Below, piece after piece: positions 26,547-35,437 of a stretch of 64,000 nucleotides of DNA. The notes below the pieces were generated by a model, which saw only the letters and a list, made by a program, of their open reading frames with translations, made no database searches and had not been told where the DNA came from. The stretch comes from G963676655 sp963678305 (GTDB lineage: Bacteria; Verrucomicrobiota; Lentisphaeria; Victivallales; Victivallaceae). Each line of letters starts with the position of its first letter. Positions within the stretch are counted from its first letter, which is position 1. Made by a program: the position numbers and the translations under genes. The stretch spans positions 186,001-250,000 of the forward strand of contig CAXXVV010000013.1 in NCBI GenBank assembly GCA_963678305.2. The letters run 5' to 3'.

Positions 26547-26899
26547 ATTATGATTAAGCAACTTTCCGGTTTATTATTTTTTGCTGATTATATTTTGCGC
26601 GAAAATAACATGTTTTCCTATTGTTTTCAATGATCTATGGGAAATTCCCTATTAGATTTAACCAGTCTCAAAAACTTGTCATGCTGTTGTTATAGTAAAT
26701 TTCAAAGAAAAAAGAGAATCGGCAAAAACTGCAAATGTCAACGCAGGTGACTTTTTCGGATACTTTAGCGGGACCTTTAGCTTTGACCCTTGCGTCGATG
26801 AATGAATGCGGTATTTCTCTTTCCCCCGGAACTATAGTCCATTTTGAGTTTATCTGATTTATGTCATGCAATTTTTCCTGTTCCGCACATGGAATTTAC
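26547..26899. other. Intergenic region, no clear gene
   Basis: About 350 bases. A short leftward open frame (26871-26668) lacks a ribosome site and has no recognisable family, so I leave it unannotated. No terminator is evident after the secreted protein gene. Confidence 0.4.
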
Positions 26900-26928
26900 T
26901 TGACATAGATATCTATATGCATTATTTT
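26900..26928 (+). promoter_or_regulatory. Predicted promoter of the kinase/chaperone island sigma factor
   Basis: TTGACA (26900-26905) and TATTTT (26923-26928) with a 17-base spacer. A 12-base palindrome, ATAGATATCTAT (26905-26916), sits in the spacer and could be an operator. Confidence 0.5.
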
Positions 26929-27010
26929 CATCTTGCATGCAGTATTGAAAAATCCTTGTAAAATATTTAAATGCAGTAATTATATCCAACAGGAAGAAGT
27001 AGAAAATTCA

Positions 27011-27745
27011 ATGTACAAAACAAGAGGAATAGTTACCGGAATAAAATTTCCAACCACAATGTGGAGCAAGCTTGTTCAGACACAAGATATGGAGTCAAAA
27101 CAATACTGTGAAACAGTTAACTATTTAACTACTCTTTACTGGAAGCCGGTTTTTTGTTATATAAGGTGCTGCGGTTACAATGATGGAACAGAAGAGTTGA
27201 CGCAAAACTTTTTAGTCCACTGCTTCAAAAGCAATTTATGGGGGAAGGCGGATTGCGCCCGGGGACGCTTTCGTAATCTGATGATTGTTTCCTTGAATAA
27301 TTTTCTGGCCAGCGAATATAGAAAACGTAAAGCCAGGCAGGTGCGTTTTGTTTCACTTGAATCATTGCTGGAAGAAAGGCCTGACGAGTTTGTTGCGAAC
27401 TCGAACGCGGAAAGCGTTTTCAGCCGGGAATGGAAACGAGAGCTTATTATGCTTATATGGGAACGCTTACAGGAATATTATCTCAATTCAGACAAACAAC
27501 TTCATCTTGAATTATTTCGTCTACAGCTTTATGAACCTTTCATCGAGGAAACTGCGCCTCCAAAACTTTCAGAACTTGCTGAAAGATTTTCATTACCAAC
27601 TAAAAAAACATCGAATATGATAAATACTGTAAAACGTGCTTTTCAACGTCTGCTCAGAGAAGAAGTCTCCATTTGGGCTTTAAATGAAAATGAGGTTGAC
27701 GAAGAAATCAATGCCCTGATGAAATCTCTTTCCAATATTAAATAA
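27011..27745 (+). CDS. ECF-like RNA polymerase sigma factor
   Basis: 244 residues from ATG 27011 (an upstream in-frame ATG at 26933 gives 26 extra unlikely residues). The N-terminal half matches the sigma-70 region 2 of the planctomycete/verrucomicrobial ECF type: LTTLYWKPVFCYIRCCGYN, then EELTQNFLVHCF and GRFRNLMIVSLNNFLASEYRKRKA. The C-terminal region (KLSELAERFSLPTKKTSNMINTV) fits a sigma-4-like helix-turn-helix. It is the first gene of the rightward half of the island and probably directs its transcription, perhaps under control of the neighbouring kinases. No anti-sigma gene is visible next to it. Confidence 0.82.
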   Translation: MYKTRGIVTGIKFPTTMWSKLVQTQDMESKQYCETVNYLTTLYWKPVFCYIRCCGYNDGTEELTQNFLVHCFKSNLWGKADCARGRFRNLMIVSLNNFLASEYRKRKARQVRFVSLESLLEERPDEFVANSNAESVFSREWKRELIMLIWERLQEYYLNSDKQLHLELFRLQLYEPFIEETAPPKLSELAERFSLPTKKTSNMINTVKRAFQRLLREEVSIWALNENEVDEEINALMKSLSNIK

Positions 27746-28034
27746 CGTAAATCATTGCCTTTTTTGATTATTGGAGCAGATATCCCGTTTTACAAACGTA
27801 TTTAAATATAAAACCATATTTAATGTCAAGAAAGAAGACGATAAGGAGCCGTTCAGAAATAACCTTTACATTTGCCGAATTTTCGTGAATGCTTTTTGAG
27901 CCGCCGGCTCGCTGCATACCTGATGGCATGCTCCTGGCCGGCAGCACCCGGATTATATCACGATCTTTCCGGTAAACTGTCAAGTTAATTTCTGCACTGT
28001 TCCAAAGGGTAATCAACGCGGAAAGGGATTAATA

Positions 28035-29537
28035 ATGCCGGCAAGAGTAACATTGACCGTAAAACAAGGGCCGGACAAGGGGAAGGTCATGGTTTTTGAG
28101 GACCGGGACAGTATCACTATTGGACGGGGACAAGATTGCAGGTTTCGTGTTCCGGGAAGTGGCGCCACGAAAACAGTAGGCCGATATCATTGTCAAATGG
28201 AGATCATTCCCCCAAAAGTGACTGTTCGGGATTTTGGCAGTTTGAACGGAACATATTTGAATGGCAGGAAAATTGGCTGTCGGGAAGCCGGCATGTCGCT
28301 GGAAGAAGGCCGGGAATTACTGTTCAATGAATTTGAAATGAAAGATGGAGATATACTGCAACTTGGTCATGCATATAAAATTGCATTATCTGTATATAAA
28401 CCGAAATACTGCGCTGCTTGTCGCTGTGAGTTGCCGGAGGGATACATTATGGGAACTCAACTGCTTTGTGAAAAATGTCGGAAAGCTCCGGATGACGCGA
28501 CTAAATTATTCTCCCGGAATAACGCAAAATGTGTGATATGCGGAAAAGATTTACCAATTGATTTGCCGCTGGGCGAAGATATTTGCAGAGTCTGCATGTC
28601 GGATTCGGAAAAATTAGTGGAGCACTTGTTTGAGAACGCTAAAAACGGCATCGGCGATGCTAAAATGATAGCGGAATACCACAAAGTAAAGCTTTTGGGA
28701 CGAGGCGGCATGGGCGAGGTCTGGCTGGTTGAGGAAGATAAAACCGCCGAGTTATATGCGCTGAAGCTGATGCTTCCTCAACTGGCCGGCAATGAAAAAG
28801 CGAAAAATCATTTTTTGCGTGAGGCATATAATGCAATGCGCCTGGAACATTCAAACGTCGTCAAACATTATCGCCGGGGGCATTCCGAGGGGATATATTT
28901 TATTCTTATGGAGTATTGTGAACTGGGCAACGTCAGTATGTTAATGGAAAAACACGGTGGAAGACTTCCTGTCAAGCTGGCAATGTCAATTATTCTTCAA
29001 ATTCTTGATGGCTTGGATTACGCTCACCATGTGAAAATACCAACTATGATTGATGACGGCAGTGTAAGAGAAATAACAGGAATTGTTCATCGTGACGTTA
29101 CTCCGCATAACATATTTCTCTGTGGTGAACCAGAAAATCCGATTGCCAAAGTTGGCGACTACGGATTATGCAAGGCTTTTGAGACCGCCGGGTTGATAGA
29201 TGTAACCACCACCGGAACCATTGGGGGAAAACCATTTTTTATTTCCCGTCAGCAAATAAAAAATTATAAATATTGCAAACCGGATGTGGATGTGTGGTCA
29301 GCGGCGGCGATTTTATATCATATGCTTACCGGTACTTACCCCAGGGATTTCCCGAAAAAAGTCGATCATTTTGTTTCGGTGCTAAACAATAAAGTAATTC
29401 CCGTAAAAGAACGTATATTTGGCTTGGAAGTGGATGATAAACTAGCTGAAGTCATTGATAAGGCGTTGGACGATACGGGAGAGCTGAATTTCAAATCAGC
29501 AATAGAGCTTAAACATGAGTTGGAAAAAGTTTTATGA
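28035..29537 (+). CDS. FHA domain-zinc ribbon-Ser/Thr protein kinase
   Basis: 500 residues. FHA domain at ~1-115 with GRGQDC, the GRYHCQ (S-x-x-H variant) and GSLNGTYLNG phosphothreonine-binding signatures. Two zinc-ribbon-like segments follow (CAACRCELP/CEKC and CVICGKDLP/CRVC, ~120-195). A Hanks-type kinase occupies ~210-500: GRGGMGEVW P-loop, YALKL lysine, catalytic loop VHRDVTPHN (Lys replaced by Thr after Asp) and DYG in place of DFG. It probably phosphorylates partners in the island and binds phosphorylated ones through FHA. The last base pairs overlap the PP2C gene (ATGA), so kinase and phosphatase are made together. Activity is likely but the loop substitutions leave some doubt. Confidence 0.92.
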   Translation: MPARVTLTVKQGPDKGKVMVFEDRDSITIGRGQDCRFRVPGSGATKTVGRYHCQMEIIPPKVTVRDFGSLNGTYLNGRKIGCREAGMSLEEGRELLFNEFEMKDGDILQLGHAYKIALSVYKPKYCAACRCELPEGYIMGTQLLCEKCRKAPDDATKLFSRNNAKCVICGKDLPIDLPLGEDICRVCMSDSEKLVEHLFENAKNGIGDAKMIAEYHKVKLLGRGGMGEVWLVEEDKTAELYALKLMLPQLAGNEKAKNHFLREAYNAMRLEHSNVVKHYRRGHSEGIYFILMEYCELGNVSMLMEKHGGRLPVKLAMSIILQILDGLDYAHHVKIPTMIDDGSVREITGIVHRDVTPHNIFLCGEPENPIAKVGDYGLCKAFETAGLIDVTTTGTIGGKPFFISRQQIKNYKYCKPDVDVWSAAAILYHMLTGTYPRDFPKKVDHFVSVLNNKVIPVKERIFGLEVDDKLAEVIDKALDDTGELNFKSAIELKHELEKVL

Positions 29538-30340
29538 AATCTCAAACTCAAAATGTTACGCATGACGCAGTCGGGATTAAACCTGAATTCAATCTGATCG
29601 CATTTTCTAAAACACACAGAGGAAAAGTCCGAGCTGAAAACGAGGATGCGGTGATATTCCTCCCGGAGAAATACTTTTTCGCGGTTGCCGATGGGATGGG
29701 AGGAGGCCTGGCCGGCGGGGAAACGGCTCAAGCGGTTGCCCGTATTATGCCTTATGTGATTGAAAGGATTCAACTGGGCCTGCCGCAAAACGCCTCGCCT
29801 GCAACTATCGGAAATTTATTTCTCAAGCAACTGAAGAATGTCAGTGATGCAATATCGGCCAAAGGAAACAAAGGCTTCGGTCTAGTCTACGGAACAACAT
29901 TATCCTCTGTCTGGTTTGTCGGAAATTCCATGATTATCACAAATATCGGGGACAGCCGGGTATATCTTCTTCGCGCCAACCAAAGCTTGCAGCAAATAAC
30001 CGAAGATCATACGGTTGTCAATATCCTGCTTAGTTCAGGAGAAATTACTTTGAGTGAAGCGATTGGACATCCTGCCCGGGGACAGCTTACCAGATATATC
30101 GGTATGCCTCCTCCGGCGTTACCGGATATTCATATTGAACCGGTTGAACCGGATGATCGAATATTATTGTGCAGTGACGGTCTGTCCGGTATGGTCTCGG
30201 ATCAGGAAATTGCCGAATCGTTAAAATCCGACTGCGCTCCGGAGGATATCTGTCAGATGTTGGTAGCGAAGGCAAACGGACGTGGGGGTAAAGATAATAT
30301 CAGCGTTATCGTTATTGACGTTGATAGGAATTTGAATTAA
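29534..30340 (+). CDS. PP2C-type Ser/Thr protein phosphatase
   Basis: 268 residues with the full PP2C motif set: KVRAENEDAV, VADGMGGGLAGG, GTTLSSVWF, NIGDSRVYL, TEDHTVV, LLCSDGLSGMV and GGKDNISVIVI, including the metal-binding Asp residues. Soluble, no extra domains. It overlaps the kinase gene by 4 bases and should reverse phosphorylation set by the FHA kinase and perhaps the kinases at 31710 and 59186. Confidence 0.95.
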   Translation: MKSQTQNVTHDAVGIKPEFNLIAFSKTHRGKVRAENEDAVIFLPEKYFFAVADGMGGGLAGGETAQAVARIMPYVIERIQLGLPQNASPATIGNLFLKQLKNVSDAISAKGNKGFGLVYGTTLSSVWFVGNSMIITNIGDSRVYLLRANQSLQQITEDHTVVNILLSSGEITLSEAIGHPARGQLTRYIGMPPPALPDIHIEPVEPDDRILLCSDGLSGMVSDQEIAESLKSDCAPEDICQMLVAKANGRGGKDNISVIVIDVDRNLN

Positions 30341-30362
30341 AATAGGAAAACGGGGAAGAAAA

Positions 30363-30761
30363 ATGATAGTCTCAATGTTATTCATATATCCGGACAATGA
30401 GCATGCCGCAGCTTTTTTCAACAAGCCGGAAAAGCTGATATCCGCCATTTTGAAAGTAACCGGAGACGCTCAAAAGCCATCAGAAGTTTTAAGTATCAAC
30501 TGCCCGGTAACACACCGGAAATATGAGCGAATGAAGGAAGTGGGGAGCACTAAGATCAACACGCAAAAGATTCTTAATACCGCTGCGGCCTGCATCCCGG
30601 AAACCAAATTCAGTGAATTTACCATGAATATGGAGGAAAAGGTAAAGCATTTGGGATTAGCTGAAACAACCGTAAAAGTGACTGAGATGGAATATCCGGA
30701 AAAAAATCAGTTTCTTATTTTAATGGTCATCTCGGATGAAACCCAACGAGTACTATTTTGA
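30363..30761 (+). CDS. Hypothetical protein
   Basis: 132 residues with GGGGAAG as ribosome site, 22 bases after the phosphatase. No family recognised. Predicted alternating strands and helices, no signal peptide or membrane span, two Cys (SINCPVTHRKYE, NTAAACIPE). Its position inside the kinase/phosphatase unit suggests a small regulatory or substrate protein. Function unknown. Confidence 0.6.
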   Translation: MIVSMLFIYPDNEHAAAFFNKPEKLISAILKVTGDAQKPSEVLSINCPVTHRKYERMKEVGSTKINTQKILNTAAACIPETKFSEFTMNMEEKVKHLGLAETTVKVTEMEYPEKNQFLILMVISDETQRVLF

Positions 30762-31114
30762 CATGATAGAGGTCTGACGACGGGTTTCCGGGATTCATCC
30801 AAGCCAGGCTTGACATAGCCCGCCGTTAAAGGACTTTTTAAATGTAATTCCCAGCCATTCCTCTAATGGGATGACTGTAGTTGAAAGCTTAAAGCTTAAG
30901 GTTTAAAATCTTAGGTTCTATCAAAAAAATAACGTGGATTTAAACATCAACATCTTGGTAAACAAAAAGTTAAAAAGTCTGATTTTATAAACGATCTTAT
31001 GATAGAAGTTTCAAACAAAGACACTAATACTTTAAAATTGTTATTTGCGTTTTATGCATCAAAGCGGTACTTTAGATCATATTCAGGAAACAGACTTTAT
31101 CAGGAGAGGTATTA
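30762..31114. other. Intergenic region, no clear gene
   Basis: 353 bases. Short direct repeats of AAGCTTAA-type sequence lie at about 30880-30900. The end provides the ribosome site (CAGGAGAGG) of the next gene. No promoter pair or terminator that I would defend. Confidence 0.4.
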
Positions 31115-31684
31115 ATGCATCTGTGCGGCAAATTCAGCTTCCAGGATTTTGATGACGACAATGAAGCCAAAGCTAAGTCAAAAAATGACACGGCCTGGTT
31201 CTGGTTCAATATTCCCGCTATCTCGAATGCCGGCGACGGGTTATATGAAAAATATGTCTTCAAACATTTGCTCCCGGCAATTGGAACACATCCTGAATTG
31301 GATTCGGAGTGCCGTTTTGTCATGGACGGGGATTGTCTGCCGGATGGGATGCTGCAAATTCCCGGAGCGGAGAATGCCCCGGAAATATTGGAAGAAATAA
31401 TGAAAAACGGCTTTAACAACTGCTATGTGGTAGGCGTACACGCAATTTCAAGTGATTCTCAATTTGCTGAAGTCGACAAGATACTTAGGAGTGAAATGGC
31501 TGGATATCTGGGATGTATTCTTTGTCGAGGGCATGGTTTTGAGCGATTTCTGGAAGTTGCTGCCAGTATGAATCTGGTATATACTTTCAATATCAGTTTT
31601 TTGCGGATGATCGAAGAGTTCAATTGCACGTTTCTGTCGGACGATGAATTACGTGACTGGGGATATTTCCCTCATAAAACATAA
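31115..31684 (+). CDS. Hypothetical protein
   Basis: 189 residues with CAGGAGAGG upstream. No recognised domain; mixed alpha/beta character, aromatic-rich start (TAWFWFNIPA), no signal peptide or membrane span. It sits between the PP2C/kinase pair and the WD40 kinase, reading the same way with a 25-base gap to the latter, so it likely belongs to the island. Function unknown. Confidence 0.6.
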   Translation: MHLCGKFSFQDFDDDNEAKAKSKNDTAWFWFNIPAISNAGDGLYEKYVFKHLLPAIGTHPELDSECRFVMDGDCLPDGMLQIPGAENAPEILEEIMKNGFNNCYVVGVHAISSDSQFAEVDKILRSEMAGYLGCILCRGHGFERFLEVAASMNLVYTFNISFLRMIEEFNCTFLSDDELRDWGYFPHKT

Positions 31685-31709
31685 TTAATTGAATATTTTA
31701 TAAAAAAAG

Positions 31710-34700
31710 ATGAAAACTGATTCAGCAGACAGCAGTATTTTTTCAGACTTGCGTTTTAATGCCCCGCTGGAATGGGATGTCGGGATGGTTTTGTGTGAAA
31801 AATACCGCGTGAAAAAATATCTCGGAGAAGGCGGATTTGCGAGTGTATGGCAGATCCGGCACCTTGATTGGAACATGGATCTGGCGGTAAAGCGGCTGCT
31901 GAAAAAACATCTTGACAACACGTTGATGATAGACTCTTTCCTGAATGAGTGCCTGTCCTGGATTGAACTGGGGATGCACCCGAATATTACATCCTGCTGC
32001 TATGTTGAAAAAATAAGCGGGGTACCATGTGTTTTTGCTGAATATGTAGATGGCGGAACCCTGCACGACTGGATTAAGACGGAAGCGTTGTATCAGGGCG
32101 CTGAAAATGAGGTAGTTGACAGGATATTGGACCTGGCAATTCAATTTGCCTGCGGACTGCATCACGCACATTCGTGTGGAATGGTTCATCAGGACGTTAA
32201 GCCCTCAAATGTCCTGCTGACCCGGAATGGTATTGTCCGGGTCTCTGATTTTGGCCTGATTCGAGCTAAAACCAGCACCCCGCAGGAAAAAATTGCCACT
32301 TCGGTTGATGATGATCAAAATACCATTCTTGCGGCTTTTGGCGGTTACTCCCGTATGTATTGTTCTCCTGAACAGGGAGGTGGTACGGAAATGCTTACCA
32401 GACGTACGGATATTTACAGTTGGGCGGTGTCGGTGCTTCATATGTTTGCCGGTCAGATTCTTTGGCCTTCCGGTTCGGTTGTGAACTCATTATTTGCGGA
32501 GTATGTCTCTCCCGAAAATAACCGTCTCAGAACAAACATGCCGGCGGGAATGATTCCCCTTTTAAAGGAATGTCTGGAGTACGATGCGGCGGACCGTATA
32601 CATGATTTTTCCATAATCATAGACCGGCTCAAAGAAATTTATCGCGACACCCTGAAACAGCCATTTTCGCGCCCCGAACCGGGGGCTTTGGAGATGCCCG
32701 CGTCAGTATTGAACAATCAATGCTTGAGCTTGCTTGAACTTGGTTCCAGCGATGCCGCTGCTGAAAAACTGACTAAGGCTCTTTCTGTATCGCCCAATCA
32801 CCCTGAAGCAGTTTTTAACAATGGCCTGATAAATTGGCGAAGGGGAAAAATGTCAGATGCCGATCTGGAAAAATCAATTCAACGCATCGCAGGCATAAAA
32901 ATGATTGACGAGTCGTACCGCAAGTTTCTGTGCGGCGCCATTGAACTTGAAAGAGGGGATTATACCACTGCCGATAATCACATGTCGACAATGCAGAAGA
33001 ATGCCAGGTACAAAACCACCGCCCAATTATACCGGAACTGGATTCAGGATAACCGGAAAGAAACGTTTTTCCGGAAAATATCAGGTCGCCAGGCCGCGCC
33101 GGTCATATTCAAGGTTGTTCCGGGAGGACAGTATGTGATCGCTTTGGATAATATGCACAATCTCGCATTATGGCAACTTGGGAACGGCCGCCTGATTTTC
33201 CAATATCCGGACAATGATTTCCCCATTAAAGATATGGCATGCAGCTCTGAATGGGCCGCTTTATCAGGGAATAATTCCAGCGTCAGTCTGATAAGTTTGA
33301 AAGACGGCAGGAAAATAGCCGATATTCAAAGCCATTCCAGCGACGGGATCTCCACCCTTTCCGCATCTTTGGACGGTTCCTATTTGCTGACCGGAGGTTA
33401 TGACGGAAAAGTCTTTCTGTGGAAAATTAATCGCAGGAGCGGGCAGTGCCAGGAGGTATTGCTTGCAGAGTTTGACAAACCGGTATCAGCTGCAACTTTT
33501 TCCCGTGACTCTAAACGGTTGGCGGTGGCCGATGAAGATAAAAATATTGCAGTCTGGAGTCTTGAAGCAGGTGAACTTAAAAGCCATTTCAAACTGAAAT
33601 CCAATGCTCTGACATTGGTTTTTGTCAATGATGAGCAATTGGCGGCGGGAACAAGTTCCGGTTATATTTCATTTCACCATATTTCTGACGGCAAGGAAAC
33701 TGCGCCCCGGATAAAAAGTCGTAAAACCATCCGTTCACTGGATGTATTTGAAGAATTATTACTGGTATCGGAACAAAACGGCCATAATCTCCAGCTCTAT
33801 GACATGCATCAAAATCGTTGTCTGCGTAATTTATCCCTTGAACAACCCACTTCTGAGGCTGGCTTTGCCTGTGGACACCTGGCGGTTTGGGCAGGCGGCA
33901 AAGAAATTATTCTATCTTCCCTGAAAACCGGCCCCAGGGTTGAACTGCTTCACAGTATTCCATATCTGCCCGATGACCTTCAGAAACTGAACCTTGAGCT
34001 TGCTGAACTTGTCGACAAAATGGGAAACGCGTTAAAATACAACCAATACGAATCAGCCATAATGTTTGGATACAAGATTTATGAATCCCCGCTGATGCTG
34101 CCTTCTCTTTTTTTCAAATACCTTAGAAAAGTAAATGAAAAGACGGATAAGATATCTGTTCATTCCATCAAAACGGCATTCTGCTCGAAAATGCCGGGCG
34201 ATTATGATACTTTATTCCTCTCCACTTCTCATTTGAGTGGAGTCCTGCTTGGCGTCTCAACCCGTAAGATTTTTATCACTGAGGCATTTACGGCTGATAC
34301 GTTACCTATCCTTGATCTTCCCGCCCCGGTTTCAGTTGCGGTACATTCTTCATTGCACAAGCGGTTGTTCCTGGGAGGAAGTAATGAAATCAGTATATTT
34401 GACATGCATAATCTGAAAATAGCCAAAACAATTCCGGTTCACGCTGATAAGTTGATGATCAGTGGAAATGACGAATATATTATGGCGTTTTCCGGTCAGG
34501 ATGAAATAATCGTCTGGGACATTGACCTGCAAACGAAAGTTGTCTCATTCCATTTGCGGGACAAATTATCCGCGTTGGCGTTTATCCCGGGTTCTGATAC
34601 ATTTTATTACGCGGGGGAAAGTAAAAATTGTCTGTTCCGCAGTTCAATCTCCAATAAAGAGGGATATTTGTGCACTGATAACGAGCTTATTCCGCATGCT

Positions 34701-35081
34701 CCGATTGGGGTTAGAAATATTTTCATTGATGCGGCCGGAACTATGATTATCTCCGCTCATGCGGATAATGTCCTGCGTGTCTGGACGCCGGGCGTTACAG
34801 AACCGCGACAACGGATTCCACTCGAAACGGAAGTTGTTGCCGGAGTTATCGCCCCGGACGCCCCGATCTTTGTCGCCGGATGCATCAATGGCGATATAAT
34901 CTTTATCAATTTAAAAGACGGAACCGGTAAACATTATACTTTTCCGCTGGGAGCGGCACCGGTTCGTTTGTTCTTTTCACAAACCGGATTATTCCTTTAT
35001 ATCCTTGACAATCAGGGAAAACTGCATGCGCTGTCGGTAAACTGGAGATTTCGATATAATCCAATATCACGCAAGATTTAA
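31710..35081 (+). CDS. Ser/Thr kinase with TPR and WD40-repeat domains
   Basis: 1123 residues. Kinase domain ~25-310: GEGGFASVW P-loop, LAVKRL lysine, catalytic loop VHQDVKPSN (Arg of HRD replaced by Gln, a non-RD kinase) and intact DFG. A TPR-like stretch (~330-440, SPNHPEAVFNNGLINWRRGK) is followed by two WD40-type beta-propeller segments (~455-760 and ~820-1115; e.g. LLTGGYDGKVFLWKI, IISAHADNVLRVW). No membrane span is evident. The non-RD loop implies activation without activation-loop phosphorylation; the propellers should bind partner proteins. No clear ribosome site precedes the ATG. It lies between the unknown protein and the Clp/FtsH fusion. Confidence 0.9.
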   Translation: MKTDSADSSIFSDLRFNAPLEWDVGMVLCEKYRVKKYLGEGGFASVWQIRHLDWNMDLAVKRLLKKHLDNTLMIDSFLNECLSWIELGMHPNITSCCYVEKISGVPCVFAEYVDGGTLHDWIKTEALYQGAENEVVDRILDLAIQFACGLHHAHSCGMVHQDVKPSNVLLTRNGIVRVSDFGLIRAKTSTPQEKIATSVDDDQNTILAAFGGYSRMYCSPEQGGGTEMLTRRTDIYSWAVSVLHMFAGQILWPSGSVVNSLFAEYVSPENNRLRTNMPAGMIPLLKECLEYDAADRIHDFSIIIDRLKEIYRDTLKQPFSRPEPGALEMPASVLNNQCLSLLELGSSDAAAEKLTKALSVSPNHPEAVFNNGLINWRRGKMSDADLEKSIQRIAGIKMIDESYRKFLCGAIELERGDYTTADNHMSTMQKNARYKTTAQLYRNWIQDNRKETFFRKISGRQAAPVIFKVVPGGQYVIALDNMHNLALWQLGNGRLIFQYPDNDFPIKDMACSSEWAALSGNNSSVSLISLKDGRKIADIQSHSSDGISTLSASLDGSYLLTGGYDGKVFLWKINRRSGQCQEVLLAEFDKPVSAATFSRDSKRLAVADEDKNIAVWSLEAGELKSHFKLKSNALTLVFVNDEQLAAGTSSGYISFHHISDGKETAPRIKSRKTIRSLDVFEELLLVSEQNGHNLQLYDMHQNRCLRNLSLEQPTSEAGFACGHLAVWAGGKEIILSSLKTGPRVELLHSIPYLPDDLQKLNLELAELVDKMGNALKYNQYESAIMFGYKIYESPLMLPSLFFKYLRKVNEKTDKISVHSIKTAFCSKMPGDYDTLFLSTSHLSGVLLGVSTRKIFITEAFTADTLPILDLPAPVSVAVHSSLHKRLFLGGSNEISIFDMHNLKIAKTIPVHADKLMISGNDEYIMAFSGQDEIIVWDIDLQTKVVSFHLRDKLSALAFIPGSDTFYYAGESKNCLFRSSISNKEGYLCTDNELIPHAPIGVRNIFIDAAGTMIISAHADNVLRVWTPGVTEPRQRIPLETEVVAGVIAPDAPIFVAGCINGDIIFINLKDGTGKHYTFPLGAAPVRLFFSQTGLFLYILDNQGKLHALSVNWRFRYNPISRKI

Positions 35082-35437
35082 TTGTTGATAGATTTTAATG
35101 CAGATATCGTCGTTTCGATGCGTATATAGGATATAGAAGATCATTGCAATAATAACGATGCCGGAATTGAAATTACGGGATCATCAGCACCAATCTGGAA
35201 TATTGTTTTACAGTGCGTCAAGCAAAAGATGGAAGACCGCGTTCTTCAGCAGGCAATAATTTTTGATAGTTATGATTACGGGACAAAGAGCCTCCGGAAT
35301 CATTCATGAGAATCGCGAGCGGACCGAGCATGATTTTTGTACCTTTTACGGCCTGGATATTGTCGGAAATGTTAGACCGGAGGCAATGGTAAAGCAGGCA
35401 TTTTGTATAAATCAAAAAGAAACAGGAGTCGGAAAAC
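35082..35437. other. Intergenic region, possible gene remnant
   Basis: 356 bases. A frame without a start codon (35100-35310) and an overlapping short frame (35263-35490) are open but match no family I know; they could be remnants of a deleted gene. The CAGGAG for the next gene is at its end. No clear promoter. Confidence 0.35.

Noticed and set aside
26730..26815. Possible riboswitch-like GC blocks (ACGCAGG, GGGACC)
   Set aside because: The blocks do not match the conserved core of c-di-GMP or other riboswitches I know, and no pairing scheme is convincing.
26668..26871. Leftward 67-codon open frame
   Set aside because: No ribosome site, no family, and it lies in the leader of the sigma factor region; likely chance.
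27768..28016. Leftward open frame before the FHA kinase
   Set aside because: No ribosome site, no recognisable domain and no operon partner.
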